A stretch of 64,000 nt of DNA from Thalassia testudinum (GCA_037157565.1 JAZHRO010000013.1:72905501-72969500); one strand, 5' to 3'. Counted from the stretch's first letter, positions 1 through 12,795 are shown. Program-made: numbers and translations. The notes: a model not told the origin generated them from the sequence alone.

Positions 1-1705
1 AAATGAATTTGCACTAATGATCCAGATTAAACACCCAGACTAGAGCACAATCCTTCTCCATTCACCATGAGGCTTCAGGGGGCATCCAAGATGTTTCCTT
101 GTTCCAAAACCTCAATGTATATGCATACATGTGCACGGACCACCGCACCATAAATCAGTAAAATGATGATGTCCAATAGTCCTTGGTGGCTCATTTCACC
201 AGAACATTCACAACTCCAAACTCTGTGAACAACCGTAGCAAGATCACGTTTACACTTTCTCATTGTTACAAGTGTAAAATCCATTTCCATTAGAAGAAAT
301 ATTTCAGTGGGGAAACTCATATATGTGGTGCAATGATCATTCACCCCCATTAATAAAATAGAATGCTCAGACCAAGAAAGAATATGCATCCTATTCTGAC
401 CAATGCAATTTCTCCCTCTCCATTGCTTTCACACCAAGCACAACTTTTTGCTCGAGATCATCATCTAATGCTTGTCGGTCAATAAATTTGTGGAGCTAGA
501 TCTAGGATTATACTCACTTGGAATATTCAGTAATGCCAGATAAAACACAGCTTTTGAGTCAAATATTAAGGTAGCTTGTTCGGTACATGCATATAAATTA
601 AAACTTGGTTCAGAAAAAAAAAAAGGCTTCATATGGCATAAGTTAAAACTTGGCAGAAGCAAAATGACTTTGTATAGACAAAGAAAATAGCAGCTTTTCC
701 AGAATGAAGGAAGATAGAGATATGGTTCTAATCTTTCCAGAATTGAACAGCCATGAGTTGTATTTAAGATGAAAGATCATACTCAGGAAGACCCTTTGTT
801 ACTAAAATCTACATTGCGGAAACAAATTGCGGAGCATTTACAATGGCATTCTAATATTCATTGACAGATTATAAAGAGCCTCTGCTTCATGTACGTTTTT
901 TCTGATCATAGTGGGTGAAAGCAGGCATTCATTATGTTAGCAAAAAACATGCGGTATCATGACAGGGCATGGTTTCTTTTGAATCTGTCGTGGAGTAGGG
1001 GCGTCCTGTGGGCATACATCAATGATGTGTTAGCTGTGGCAATGCCTGCGTCTTATAAATTGCACATGGTTTGGATATGAAGTTAAGGTGTACCTACTGG
1101 TATAATGGCAGTGTGGCCTATATCTGTGCAGATAATAATCCTTCCAGAGGTAGGATATTCTCACAAAGAAAGAAACGCTGCCCTGTGCAGGGGAAAGGGT
1201 AATGCAGCAGTGACCAAAGGGGGCAGAGGCTGCGCACAAGGTCGAGTTTGGGGGGATACTGAGGTCACACATGATGCAGAGGAGACTGTGTATCCAGAGG
1301 GCTACACGCAGGATTGAAAGTAAAGTGCAGTGGGAAGAGAAAACGAGTCGTTGGGTTTTCTTTTGATCCAACAGTGAATTTCATAGGTTGCATATTTGTT
1401 ATTTACAGCCAGCTGCATATTCCCTTTTGCCACGTGTGATTATTGTGATGATTGTATATGTTAGTCCATGAATGCTACAAGGTGATTATATGTATACGTC
1501 GTCGTGAATGTTATAGGTATGGCAAGTCTCATGCAGCAAATCTCAAAGTAGTGTTACAGTTCTTGCAACGTTATTTACCGTCGATAAACCATTTTACTTG
1601 CAGCATATTACCATTGCCAAAGCTTTTCCGATGGTAAATAATTTGGCACCAAGCAGGTGATCTGAGGATGCGTATTCTTTTGAAACAGCTGTTAGCTGTC
1701 ATACG
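1..1705. other. Unassigned intergenic DNA
   Basis: No recognisable gene or transposon was found here. Short open frames on both strands have no family features. One minus-strand stretch at 400-495 looks exon-like and is listed separately. The segment ends where GGCC-rich repeat DNA begins near 1706. Confidence 0.5.
400..495 (-). other. Possible isolated exon, family unknown
   Basis: On the minus strand an AG at 496-497 precedes a 32-codon open stretch containing ALDDDLEQKVVLGVKAMERE, which ends near a GT (TGG-TCAG). The charged, low-complexity-free composition looks more like real protein than chance translation, but I do not recognise the family. No matching exon was found on either side. 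It may be a gene fragment, the end of a gene whose other exons lie outside the window, or chance. Confidence 0.2.
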
Positions 1706-1882
1706 TAAGTAAGAGCATTGGGCCTGGTCGGCTTGGCCAAACCCAAGGCCCAGCTCAATTGGGTTGGCCCAAGCCTAAGCTCAAGTCCGAAATTAACTTG
1801 GATCACACTTTGGTTATAAATATGACTAATTTATTAAATGAGTGAGGGCTTGGGTCGAGGTGGCCCAAACCTAACTTGACCC
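1706..1882. repeat. GGCC-rich degenerate repeat, left part
   Basis: The text is dense in GGGCC/GGCCC words (gggcctgg, ggcccaag). It is cut at 1883 by a Copia element and resumes at 8550 with 'gacccatgtagccc'. Similar wording recurs near 9200-9345, 13140-13330 and 34440-34640. It looks like an old dispersed repeat; its termini and class are not visible. Confidence 0.4.
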
Positions 1883-2957
1883 TGTTGGATTTGAAAGCCT
1901 AATTGCATCAATTGGTATGTAATTGTTATATAGTGACATGAGAATTTATGTTGAAATCTGTGAGATTTGAGAGAGATTTATAGTTCCATACTGGAAGTGG
2001 ACAAACTTTTTGGTAGGTGTAGAAGACTTCCTACTCACATGGCTTATGTAGCAAAGAGTGAAAGGTGGGATTGGGGACCACACACGCACGCGCACATGCC
2101 CTACCTCACCCCAGTTCGAGCTCAGATGAGAATCAATTTGGAACTTAGAACTTTAACACTTTTGCTACGGATTTTTAATCTTATGATTTTGACATGAATT
2201 AGTCAATCAAAAGTGAAATTGGTCAACCAATTATTTTCGTCCACCAAAAAGTTAAGTTTGATCGATCAATTTATTTTGATCAATCAATGGACTTAATTGG
2301 TAGATTAATTACTGTATTCCTATAAAATAGGAATTTTCATAAACGTATGGTCATTGGCTCTATATAAGGGCTACGAGAAGACTCTCATTTGACACATAAT
2401 ATGAGCAGAAAAGTTCTCTCCCTCTCCCTCTCATTTTTGTCTCTCTTTCTTGGTGTGTTCGTTCAACATGAGATTGGTAGAAAAATCTCCAATCACTTTT
2501 GTCAATCTTGCACAAAAAGATTGAGAGATCCATGAGAAGTTTTTAATTAATCGAATCATTAAATTGGTAGATCAATCGGGAATTTGGTTGGAAACCAAAT
2601 TGCCTCGGATTCGTTCTCCTGAGGTAGTTTTCGAAGACATCTAAGATTGGAGTGCGCCGAATCTTAAAGGTGGATTGTCGTATCCTGAGAAGAATTCGTC
2701 AGACCCCGACGCACTGATATTGTGGGGGGTAATACCTTCTCTAAGGAAACTCTGTAATGGGCACTTCAATCGGAGTAAAATTTAGTCCATTCTCATTTTG
2801 TTTATTTGTGCTATTGCATATTATTTATTCTTTATTTTATTCTGAATCTTACCAAATCATGTTTTACTTCCTTGATTTAATATTTTTTATCTATGCAAAA
2901 ACATTGGAAATGGATATGTTTCTATTTATTTATTTCTTATATGTGTTTATTTCTATA
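1883..2957 (+). repeat. 5' LTR of Copia-1
   Basis: About 1075 bp, starting TGTTGG and ending TTTCTATA. TATATAA lies at 2361-2367. Just upstream (2200-2300) is a cluster of TTGATCGATCAA-like words. Confidence 0.88.
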
Positions 2958-3518
2958 ATCTTAGAGAATATATCGTTTAGATCTAAAATATTTTGGATAT
3001 CGGAAATGACTTTCAAATCGTGTGTAGACTTATCTGATATGCTCAAGAAATTTGGTGGGCAAAATTTCAAGCGTTAGTAATAGCACATGAGAATTTAGTT
3101 ACCACCATTGGTTTGATCTCGGCGTTGGAAATCGATTACCCAATTTTGCATAAGGACAAACCCACTCCTGAAGGCCAAAAGGCGGTAGATGTGTAGAATT
3201 AGTGCAACTGCATTTGTTAAAGTTGTATCTTCTTGGCTATGTCCAATGTGCTGTTTGATGTGTATAACACATCCACATCCATTGCGAATGGGCTATGGGA
3301 GGAGTTAGACAAGTATAAAACCGAGGACCATGGTATTAAAAATACTCTCTTGTAAAATTCGTTAAATTCCAAATGGTTGAAGGTAAATCATTATCAGAGT
3401 AGGCACATGAAAATCTATTATTGCTCCATGGTTTAGCAAATGCTAAAATGAAACATCTTGATAAGTTTCAAGTTATGTCTATAATTGAGAAATTTCTTAA
3501 TCTTAAGAGGACTTTAAG

Positions 3519-3791
3519 ATGACTCTCAAGCACAGGAAGGGAAAGATTTCTCTAAATGACTTAATGATAGCCATTACCATTGAGGAAGAGCATAGAAAAC
3601 AGAAACCTGTAATGCTTGTAGAGTCTAAGGTGAATATCATGACATCTAAGGGTAAGGAGAATAAAAATAAGAACAATAAAAGCAAAATGAAGGCTAAACC
3701 CAAGATCCAAAAGAAATCTAAGAATAAACCATGCTGGCATTGTGGACAAGTTGGGCATTGGAAGAATAATTGTCCTTCTAATAAAGCTTAG
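3519..3791 (+). pseudogene. Copia-1 gag, nucleocapsid end
   Basis: An open stretch of 90 codons, rich in lysine and asparagine, ends in one zinc knuckle of the form CX2CX4HX4C (CWHCGQVGHWKNNC, about 3730-3771). This is the RNA-binding part of a Copia gag. The gag part upstream (about 2960-3518) is readable only in pieces with several stops. A stop follows the knuckle at 3789, so gag and protease are no longer joined. Inactive copy. Confidence 0.85.
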
Positions 3792-3882
3792 CAAAAGACC
3801 ACAGATGGGAATCCTCAGGTGAATGTGATCATCGAGGAGGCCAAGCCTAGCGATGGGTATGTCTCAATAAAACCCAAACTTT

Positions 3883-5281
3883 ATGTTATTTATGATCCTA
3901 TTGAATGGCATCACAGGAGCTAATGTACATATTTGTACTAATAAAATTTTCTTTTCTTCCTATCAGGCCTGCAGTGGCGGGGCTATGAAGATAAGCAACG
4001 ACTCTGCAGCTAAAGTGTTAGGATTCAGACGCGTGGACTTGAGGTTTTCCTCGGAGCGAGGCTTGACACTACGCAAGGTGTTGCACGTTCCTGCTGTGAA
4101 AATGAATGTTCTTTCTGGTTCCTTGTTAGTTAGAGAGGGTTTTGAGTTAAATTTTAAATGTAATAAAGTTGTTATGTTGAGACATATAATATTTTATGGA
4201 AAAGGGGTATTTGGCATATTTTAATATATTATTTAGAGTGAGATGTGATGTGGATGTATCATCTAGAAATGCTCTAAATAATGTTAGTTTTCATTCAATT
4301 CAATCTGTTTGCAGTAATATTGAATCTTGTGATATGTGGCATGGTAGATTGGGTCATATAAATTTCAATTCTTTAGAAAGAATGATGAAATTAAATATGA
4401 TTTATAAACACACTATAGATAAAACTAAAAAATGAGAGATATGTGTGCACGCTAAACAAACTAAGAAGCCTTTTCACTCTATTACTAAAGATACTGAGGT
4501 TCTAGATTTAGTGCACACAGATATTTGCGAATTTAATGGTGTGTTGACTAGAGACAATAAAAATTATTTTATCACCTTTATAGATGACAGTAGTAGATAC
4601 TGTTATATGTATTTGCTTAAGTTTAAAAATGAGGCATTAAGTAAATTCATTATCTTTAAGAAAAAAGCAGAAATACAAACTTAGAAAGCTCTTAAGAGAC
4701 TGAGGGTAGATTGAGGAAGGGAATATACATCCAACTTATTTAATGAATAGTGTCAAGCTTTTGGTATAGTTCATAAAATAACGGTCCCATATTCCCCTTA
4801 ATCTAATGAGATAACAGAGCAAAAGAATAGAACCCTAACTAACATGGTTAACGCTCTCTTGCAAAGTTCAGGATTACCTACTTACATGTGGGGGGAAGCT
4901 TTGAATACGACATGCCATATTCTGAATAGAGTTCCCCTCAAGCATAAGGAAAGTAGTTCATTTGAGATTTGGAGAAACTGGAAACCAAGTTTGAAATACC
5001 TCAAAGTGTGGGGCTGCCTTGCAAAAGTGGTTGTTCCATAAAATAAGAGGAAGAAGCTTGGACCTAAGTCAGTTAACGTGGTCTATCTGGGTTACGCTGA
5101 TAATAACTATGCTTATAGATTTTTTGTTATAAAATTTGAGATTTCATGTATAGATGTCAACACTATTGTTGAGTTTCACGATGCTATATTTTTTGAGGAT
5201 GTCTTCCCTATGAAGACTAGATTACCTCAAAATATGACTTCAGATGATCTAGCCACCACATTTGGTTCTATTCTTGGTTAA
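3883..5281 (+). pseudogene. Copia-1 protease region and integrase
   Basis: The first part (to about 4224) is the decayed protease and linker. Integrase follows: the zinc-binding HHCC domain is seen as WHGRLGH at about 4338, with the partner cysteines near 4430-4450. The first of those cysteines is replaced by a TGA stop (4433-4435). Core catalytic positions are recognisable as HTD (about 4515), a broken RVD-GREY block (about 4708) and EQKNRTL (about 4817). Stops at 4682, 4712, 4748 and 5039 divide it. It formerly inserted the cDNA into the genome; this copy cannot. Confidence 0.85.
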
Positions 5282-5386
5282 GTGAAAATGATGTCTAATG
5301 TGGGGGCTAGCTCTTCTCGTTTCGAACCCAATCAAGTAGAAGAGTCTGAACCTAGGAGAAGTAAAAGATAAAAAATTACCAAGGAT

Positions 5387-6246
5387 TTGGAAAGTGATTT
5401 TATTACTTGCCAAATTGAAGACGATCCACCCACTTATCGTGATGCTATAGCTTCTTCTGAAGTTATGCACTGGAAAGATGTCATTAACAATGAGATGGAC
5501 TCAATCATCTCTAATGGCACTTGGGAGTTGGTTGATTTACCTCCATGGTGTTCTACTATTGGGTGCAAGTGGGTGTTTAAGAGAAAACTCATGCCTGACG
5601 GATCTATTGAAAAATATAAAGTTAGACTTGTTGCCAAAGGGTTCAAGCAAATGGAAGGAATCGATTATTTCGATACCTATTCTCCAGTAACTAGGAGAAC
5701 TACTATCCGAATGTTGATTACATTGGCTTCCATTTATAATCTCATTATCCACCAAATGAATGTGAAGACCGCCTTTCTTCATGGCGATCTTGAGGAGGAG
5801 ATCTTTATGGACTAACCTAAGGGATTTGTAGCTCCTGGGAATGAGAAAAAGGTTTGCAAATTTGTTAAATCTCTTTATGGTTTGGCATAAGCACCGAAGC
5901 AATGGCATGAAAAGTTCAATAAGACTATACTTTTGGCTTTGTAGGTCACAAATCTGACAAGTGTGCCTACTCTATGATTAAGGGTGATATGTGTATTGTC
6001 CTATGCCTATATGTAGATGATATATTATTATTTGGATCAAACATTAGAATTGTGAATGAAATTAAGTTGTTCTTGAATAGTAAGTTTGAGATGAAAGATA
6101 TGGGTGTTGCAAATGTGATCCTAGGCCTCAAACTAATTCGGTCAGGAAAGGCGATAGCTATTTCTCAATCTCATTGTGTTGAGAAGGTTCTTGAAAAATT
6201 TGGCTATGAATATTATAAGGCTGTAAGCACTCCTTTTGATTTATGA
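5387..6246 (+). pseudogene. Copia-1 reverse transcriptase
   Basis: The 142-codon open stretch 5387-5815 carries the usual Copia RT opening (GTWELVDLPP, WVFKRKLMPDG, LVAKGFKQ, then NVKTAFLHGDLEEEIFM). A stop at 5813 and another at 5888 precede the second half, where the catalytic box CLYVDDILLFG is intact at about 6005. Downstream are the conserved GLKLIRSG and CVEKVLEKFGY segments. The protein would copy element RNA into DNA. At least four in-frame stops or shifts make it non-functional. Confidence 0.88.
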
Positions 6247-6315
6247 AAAACTCTCTATAAGAACAAAAGTGGAACGCCTGTTTCACATCTAAGATTTTCA
6301 TGGATTATAGGAAGC

Positions 6316-6930
6316 TTGATGTATTTGGCCAACTATGCTAGATCGGATATTTCTTTTTCCGTGTCTAACTTGAGCAAATACACAAGTTGTCCTAACCATA
6401 CTCATTGGGATGCTTTAGGCCAAGTACTTAGGTACTTAAAGGGAACTATTTCCCTTAATTTGCAGTTGGATTGTTCAAATGGAGGATTTCGAAAATAATG
6501 GTGTTACAAGGTATGTCTTTACCCTTACAGGTGGTGTAGTTTCCTGGTGATTTGCAAAACAGACCATTTTAGCCCGATCTCTCTTTGAAGCTGAGCTATG
6601 TGCTTTAGACACCACTGGAATTGAGGTTGAATGGCTAAAGGGCCTTTTTACATAAATCCCTATGGTGGGTAAACCAATTCCTGCGATATCTTTACATTGT
6701 GATAGCATGTTGTTATAGCAAAGATTAAGTTCAAAGTTTAATCAGAAAATAAGGAGACATATCCAAATCAGACTCAAGTCTGTAAGGGATTTAGTGTCTC
6801 AAAGAACGATTGCTGTGGAATTAATATGATCCAAGGATAACACAACATATCCGTTTACTAAAGGACTTGATAGATCTTTAGTCCTTAAGTCTAAGCTTGG
6901 GATGGGACTGAGATTCATTAGGAGTTCACC
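6316..6930 (+). pseudogene. Copia-1 RNase H and 3' pol end
   Basis: MMYLANYARSDISFSVSNLS (6316) and WDALGQVLRYLKGT are the connection to RNase H. The stretch that normally holds the first RNase H aspartates is missing at about 6485, where the frame also shifts. LFEAELCALDTTGIEVEWL (about 6580) and the terminal SKDNTTYPFTKGLDRSL block (about 6835) are readable. Probable small internal deletion plus frameshifts. Confidence 0.8.
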
Positions 6931-7460
6931 TGCAATGGCAACCCAACCTAACTAAATGAAGATCCCACAAAGTAGATTCAATGTGGTAACAAGCTTTTGG
7001 TTAGCACTCATTGTTAGATGTTTTTGTATTTGAGTCTAATCCTTGGAAGCTTGAGTGCCTTAAGCTTCAAATTTAGAAAGAGCAAAGGCTCTGAATGAGT
7101 TCAAACCTTTGTCGCAGGATGTGAGTAGTGCATCTTTGGAGAACGCCACCTATGTGAGTGTTACTTGGAGCCACAGGTAAAGGAATAGGGTCTTTCCCGA
7201 TTACACTCATGAAACATGATATGGTGCATGGCCCTTAAGAGCACCAACCCTAAAGATTATCACCAAGAACTTCATTCTATTGTCACACTATACGCCTCAC
7301 ATCAAAGGTCTAGAGTTCAAGACTAATTTCACTTTATTCATATGGTGGTGAAAGTGAATGACTCAGGTAAGGGTTCAAACCTGAAGGTACCTTTACTGAA
7401 AGCATAGTGTAGTAGCCGAGGAATTTATCATTGAATTTCAACGATGAATTTGTAGGGGAT
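6931..7460 (+). other. Copia-1 3' untranslated region
   Basis: Non-coding stretch between the pol end and the 3' LTR. It ends in the purine run gtagggga directly before TGTTGG, which is the likely plus-strand primer site. Confidence 0.6.
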
Positions 7461-8549
7461 TGTTGGATTTAAGAGCGTAATTTCATCAATTAGGATGCAA
7501 TTGTTACATGGTGACGTGAGAATTCATATTGAAATCTGTGAGATTTGGGAGAGGTTTTTAGTCTCATACTGAAAGTGGACAAATCTCTTGGTAGGTGTAA
7601 ATGGCTTCTACATCCCATGGCTTATATAGCAAAGAGTGAGAGGTGGGGCTGGGAACCACACGCTCTCGTCCCGCCCTGCCTAGGCTCGGGCTTGGGTGAG
7701 AATCAATTTGGAACTTGGAACTTTGACTCTTTTGCTATGTAGTTTTAATCTCACGATTTTGACCTGAATTAGTCGATCAAAAGTGAAATTGGTCGACTAA
7801 TTATTTTGGTCTATCAATGAATTAATTTTGGTCAATCAATTGATTTGATTGACCAAAAAGTTAAGTTTGATCAATCAATTTATTTTGGTCGATCAATTGT
7901 CATATTTCCATAAAATGGGAATTTTCATAAACATCTGTCCGTAGGCTGTATATAAGGGCTACCATGGGGCTCTCATTTGACACACAACAAGAGCAGAAAA
8001 GCTCTCTCCACTCTCTTTCTCTCTCTCTCTCGTTCTTGTCTCTCTTTCTTTGTGCGTTCATTTGACGTAAGATTAGTAAAAAAATCTTCAATCACTTTTG
8101 TCAATCTTGCACAAAAAGATTGAGAGATCCACGATAAGTTTTTGGTTGTTCAAACCATTAAATTAGTAAATCAATCGGGAATTTGGTTGGAAACCAAATT
8201 GCTCGTTCTCTTGAGGTGGTTTTCAAGGACGTCTAAGATAGGAGTGCTCCAAATCTTGGAGGTGGATCGTCGTATCTTGGGAGGAGTTCGTCAGATCCCA
8301 ACGCACTAGTATTATGGGGGACGATACCTTCTCTAAGGAAAGTCCTTAATGGGTGCTTCAATCGGAGTAAAATCTAACAACTTCTCGATTTGTTTATTTG
8401 TACTATTACATGTTATTTGTTCTTTATTTTATAATGGATGTTGCAAAATTATGTTTGACTTACTTAATTTAATATTTTTGATATATGCGAAAATGTTAGA
8501 AATGAATATGTTTCTATTTATTTATTTCGTATATACGTTTATTTCTACG
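7461..8549 (+). repeat. 3' LTR of Copia-1
   Basis: About 1089 bp, aligned to 1883-2957 over its full length. It ends at the TSD GACCC. It carries the TATATAA box near 7949 and the TTGATC-type palindromes at 7770-7900, including a perfect 12-bp inverted repeat at 7828-7856. Confidence 0.88.
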
Positions 8550-10194
8550 GACCCATGTAGCCCATTTATGGGCTTGGCTTAAGGCCTAGTTTGTTGGGAA
8601 GATCACATCAATATATATCATTTATGTATATATATTCATATTATCTATCAAAATATATATCATATATGCATCATACATTAAACGTTAAATAAAATATGGA
8701 CTGCACTTGCTATTTTTTTATCAACCAAGCCTTAACCCTCATGCTCCCTGCAACTGCAAGTTATGTACTGTAATTCCACAATCTCGTTCGAACTAGATAG
8801 GAACCATTGATTTCTTGTCATAGAAAAGTATAGACATCTAAATTCAAATTAAATAGGAACACATAAAATGAGTGATTTTATTTTTTATTATAATTTTCCC
8901 TACTTAATTAGATTTGGTTGGCTTGTCATATGTTATATAAATAGAATATTTAATCCAAATATTTGCAATGTAATTAACTGAATCATTTGATTGCACATGT
9001 ATCTACAAAGACTTAAAGATCTTTTAATTAACGTAAAAGGTAAATATAATAATCATATCATTTGCATAATTAGTAATGATAATTATCCGATCTTTTTTTA
9101 TTTATTCTAAATTATATTGTTGCTCATAATGTTGAAATAATTATTGATACGAAACTCCTACTAATATATTATTTTACAAATATAAGTAAAATAAATAATG
9201 AGATCATGAATAAATGAGTCAACCTGACCCACTCAAATTTTTCTTTTTTTAGCCAAGTTAAACTTAGGTCGAAAAATTTTATTTTAAGTTATACTTTAGG
9301 TAAGCTCAACCCACAAGGATTAAACCTAACGGTCATCCCTAGTCATAAGTGATCATTTGCCTTTTTTTTAATGGTAATAGGCTTATTGTAAACAAATGTT
9401 TGTCTGTGATTGCATCAAAAGAAGGGATGGTAAGCGTCGTCCCAAATGTGCTTTAACAATGATAGTTCTCAATTGCCAATGTCTTACTTTTTGCCACACC
9501 ACCTTCTCTGATGGTTATGATCGTCATAAAATAACATTGATGTTTGAGTTAATCCTTTACGTCACTTTTCCGCATCACATGAAAGTTAAAAAAAATAAAT
9601 AAATAATTTAGTGGTTAGTGTATTTTTATTTTTATCGATGTCATATTTTAATTTTTCATCGATATCAATCGATATATTATGAATTTATACATAAAAAATC
9701 AAAATATATCAATTAAAAATATTTAATTACTATATTTTGATTTCACATTTTTCCATAATAAATGAAGAGTTAAAAATTTGATTGGGAAAGAAAAATAAAA
9801 TAACAATAAAAAATTAGAACATACCACGTGTTGTAAAATATATTACTTAATATATTTTGATTTTCAATCGGTATCTTAAATTATATTTATATTCTCTTAA
9901 ATATAAATGTATTATTATATTCTAGTGAAAATATACTCAATATTAAGCTCTAATGAAAGATTCGATGGTAGAGATGAAATCCAATTCGAACGTGTGCAAA
10001 AAAAATATAGTGTAAGAAAAATAAAATAAAAAATATAAACAAATCATATAGTGAGCCGCGGAGAAAAAGAGAGAGGATATCGTAACCGAATGAAAAAAAT
10101 AAAAATAAATAATACACAACAAATGTGCACACCAACGAGACCACGATCGTTTATATCTACACTCTATACTATAACAGGGTTTTCACCTGCCACG

Positions 10195-10450
10195 TGTTGG
10201 CCCCGTGCTCCCCCTCCTCGCCGCTCCCCCGCTCTCCCTTTCTCTCTCCCCACCGCCCCCGTTCCTTCACTCGGTCACATTTTTGTTTTTTCTTTTTTAT
10301 TTTGATTTTACCGCTTTCCTCACCCCGCCCCTCCCCTGCTCCCTCTCCCTCTCCCTCTCTGGCGCTCTCTTGGTTACAGAGCCTTTGAATTTTTTTTTCA
10401 ATTTTAGCGCTTCCCCTCCCATGCCGCTCCCTTGCTCTCTCCCTCTCTTC
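10195..10450 (+). repeat. Pyrimidine-rich imperfect tandem repeat
   Basis: About two to three diverged units of ~120 bp. Each has a CCCCGCTCTCCCTCTC-like head followed by a T-rich stretch ending TTTTA-CGCTT. Unit edges are approximate. Confidence 0.45.
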
Positions 10451-10491
10451 TCCCTACGTAGCATCTCCCCTGCGAAGTTCACACACACAAC

Positions 10492-10510
10492 ATATATATA
10501 TATATATATA
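10492..10510 (+). repeat. (AT)n microsatellite
   Basis: Nine uninterrupted AT units follow a short (AC) run. Confidence 0.9.
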
Positions 10511-12482
10511 CCATCATCTTAAAATATAAGTTATATATTTTTTGTGAGTTTTTTAACCAGTTATTTTAATGTATCTTAAAGGTAAATTTAATCACATTGT
10601 GTGTGATAGATATTATTTATTTATTTATTTGTTTGTTTATAGATAATATAAGTTTTTTGAAAAATAATTTACTTTATATAAAATATTATACATTATACAT
10701 TAATGACATTGGATATGAAAATGTAAATAAGGTCAAGTTTAGATTCTATTTACATATTTATTTTAAGTTTAATACCCATACGTACATGTGTTACCTATTT
10801 ATTCATCAAATTTTTAAATCACAAATTCATATCTAGATCAATTTAATTATACATAATATATTTATTTAATATTTACTCATATAATAACTACTTAATAATT
10901 ACTCATAAAATAACTATTTAGTATTTACTTATAGCATTTAATCACAACTAATCTCTCTCTCTCTTAACATCATTTAATACAAAAATAATTCTCCATATAT
11001 AAATTTTGTAGAAGTAAGTCCATGCCTCCTTACAAAAAATATTGAAAATTATTTATTAATCCTTTATTTGTACTACTATAAAAGAAAATAAATTTATATT
11101 CATTTATATATTAAATTATATTTTGTTATCATCATATAAAATATTTCTAACTATACCTTTACATTTAGGGATTCCGTCACTCACATAGTTGGTACTGTTC
11201 GATTACCAACGTGGATTATCATATCTCTCTCTCTATTTATCGACTCCGCCATGAAGTGCAGCTCAAATACTCTAATATGTATATATAAAGATTAGACGCT
11301 ATTTTTGTGACCATACTTTTTTCGACACCTAATGAGCATTTTTTTTGTTGCAGCCTTTTGCGCAGGGAGCAGCATCCTGCTTTTCGTTGCAAATGCCCAC
11401 TGTTTAAGGAAACCCTCGGAATTCCCCATACTTAAGAATAAACAATGTCTAAAAAAAATGTCAAAACTGATTCACCCTATGCAAACTTTTGCCACGATCA
11501 AGTGAACCAAGCTCATTGATCATCCTCGTTCTATGTGCCAAATTGAGAAACGTAGGAAAAACGATGGCCCATTCCACTTGTGATCCCACCTCGAATCGGT
11601 TTTCTCCACCAACCTCCCCCTCCTATAATGCAAGACAGCCCAATAATTAATCGTGCGTGTTTCTACAATCCGAGGTTAACTAGGCCTTTAACTTTTGACT
11701 AATCGAGTACACGGGTGAGTATTTCCATTTTTCCTTCTCTTAAACGATCTAAAAGCAGTTTTTTTTTAAAGGGTTGGGGGGATATCTAAAAGCTCACAGT
11801 TTCATGAAAGTACAAGAACTTGGAATATGTAAGACCAGAAGCAATAACTAAGTTAAAACAAAAAATATATATAAAAGCTCACAGTTTCAAAGTGCAAGAA
11901 CTTGACGAAAAGCAACTAAGGAAAAAATCACATGCCAAGACAAATCAAATGCCAAGACATTAGTCCCCATTAATGATAGGGAGAAGATCTCCACAACCTA
12001 ATAGACACATACTCCAACTGCCATCAGATGCAACAACAAAAGTACCACGTGGAGACATGGAGTGAGGCAAAGAGACGCATCATTTTTCAAGTCCTCAATG
12101 CACTCATGGCACGTCAACGATCAATTGCAGGAAGACAAGGTGCCACACTCAGTTTTATATGTGGTAAAGCACCTAAGCAATGTCACTGGAAGTACAAGAT
12201 TCCCACCCTACCCTGATGATATCCAACAATTGAAGATTGTTGTGTCTTGGACTTAAATCCAAACGCACCTCAAGCAGCAAACAAAGTGCAGCACGGAGTC
12301 TCTCAGTCAAAAGATTGCCCTTAAAATGTAATGATCGACAAAATTTTGGCAGAAAGTATCCATCACATCCAAGACCAAGGGACATCTAATTTTCTTCTGT
12401 CCCAATGGATGACCTATGAGGAATTTCAAACCCGCGTGTCTGGTCTTCAACACAAACCACAAGATGTGGAATGGGAAAGATA

Positions 12483-12488
12483 TTTATT
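12483..12488 (-). promoter_or_regulatory. Candidate poly(A) signal of the rhomboid gene
   Basis: AATAAA on the minus strand, about 220 nt beyond the stop codon of exon 8. The spacing is plausible for a plant 3' UTR, but such hexamers are common in AT-rich DNA. Confidence 0.35.
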
Positions 12489-12705
12489 GAATCACATTGT
12501 AAGAAGCAGATGATTATAAAGGATAGAGGGTAATTGATTATAATAAGAGCATTGTTGTGGATACAGAGTTGCTCAGAAACAGTTGTTAGTACCGCTAGAG
12601 AAATAATTGACTAATGGTTTACCATCTACGTAAAAGGAAATGAGTGTTTCCGAGTTTTAGCTGCTATAGGGAAGTTTTTGAATTGTCTGGCAGCCCAAAG
12701 CATCC

Positions 12706-12795
12706 TCATATCCAGTGCTTGACTATCCTCGCCCACACAAGTGCAGCAACAATGGCCCCACCTAAATGCGCAGAACCTGAAACATGGGAATCTCC
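12706..12795 (-). CDS. RBL12: Rhomboid exon 8 (catalytic histidine, stop)
   Basis: Twenty-nine codons and TGA. It starts GDSHVSGSAHLGG; His300 in SAHLGG is the catalytic base. The last helix is AIVAALVWARIV, followed by a short basic tail. The acceptor TATGCAG lies in one copy of a 69-bp tandem duplication (12781-12918), so a second acceptor exists 69 nt upstream in the transcript. Confidence 0.92.
   Translation of the reverse strand, partial: GDSHVSGSAHLGGAIVAALVWARIVKHWI

Larger units (their letters stand above)
1883..8549 (+). mobile_element. Copia LTR retrotransposon, full length, decayed (Copia-1)
   Basis: Two direct LTRs begin TGTTGGATTT at 1883 and 7461. The 5-bp repeat GACCC flanks the element at 1878-1882 and 8550-8554, a perfect TSD. 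Between the LTRs are, in Copia order, a gag zinc knuckle, protease region, integrase, reverse transcriptase and RNase H. A purine run at 7454-7460 precedes the 3' LTR. Many stops and frameshifts break the reading frame, and the LTRs differ by roughly 15% by eye, so the insertion is old. A methionine-tRNA primer site is not evident after the 5' LTR. Confidence 0.93.
8550..12482. other. AT-rich intergenic DNA downstream of the rhomboid gene
   Basis: No gene was recognised. It contains the continuation of the GGCC-rich repeat (to about 9345), long AT-rich runs, a pyrimidine-rich imperfect tandem repeat at 10195-10450 and an AT microsatellite. Open frames in the pyrimidine-rich block are compositional. 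The stretch 11950-12390 has the base composition of a transcribed region, but no family could be named. Confidence 0.5.

Noticed and set aside
10205..10522. Protein-coding frames near 10.2 kb
   Set aside because: Three overlapping frames are open through a pyrimidine-rich tandem repeat; Leu/Ser/Pro content reflects CT runs.
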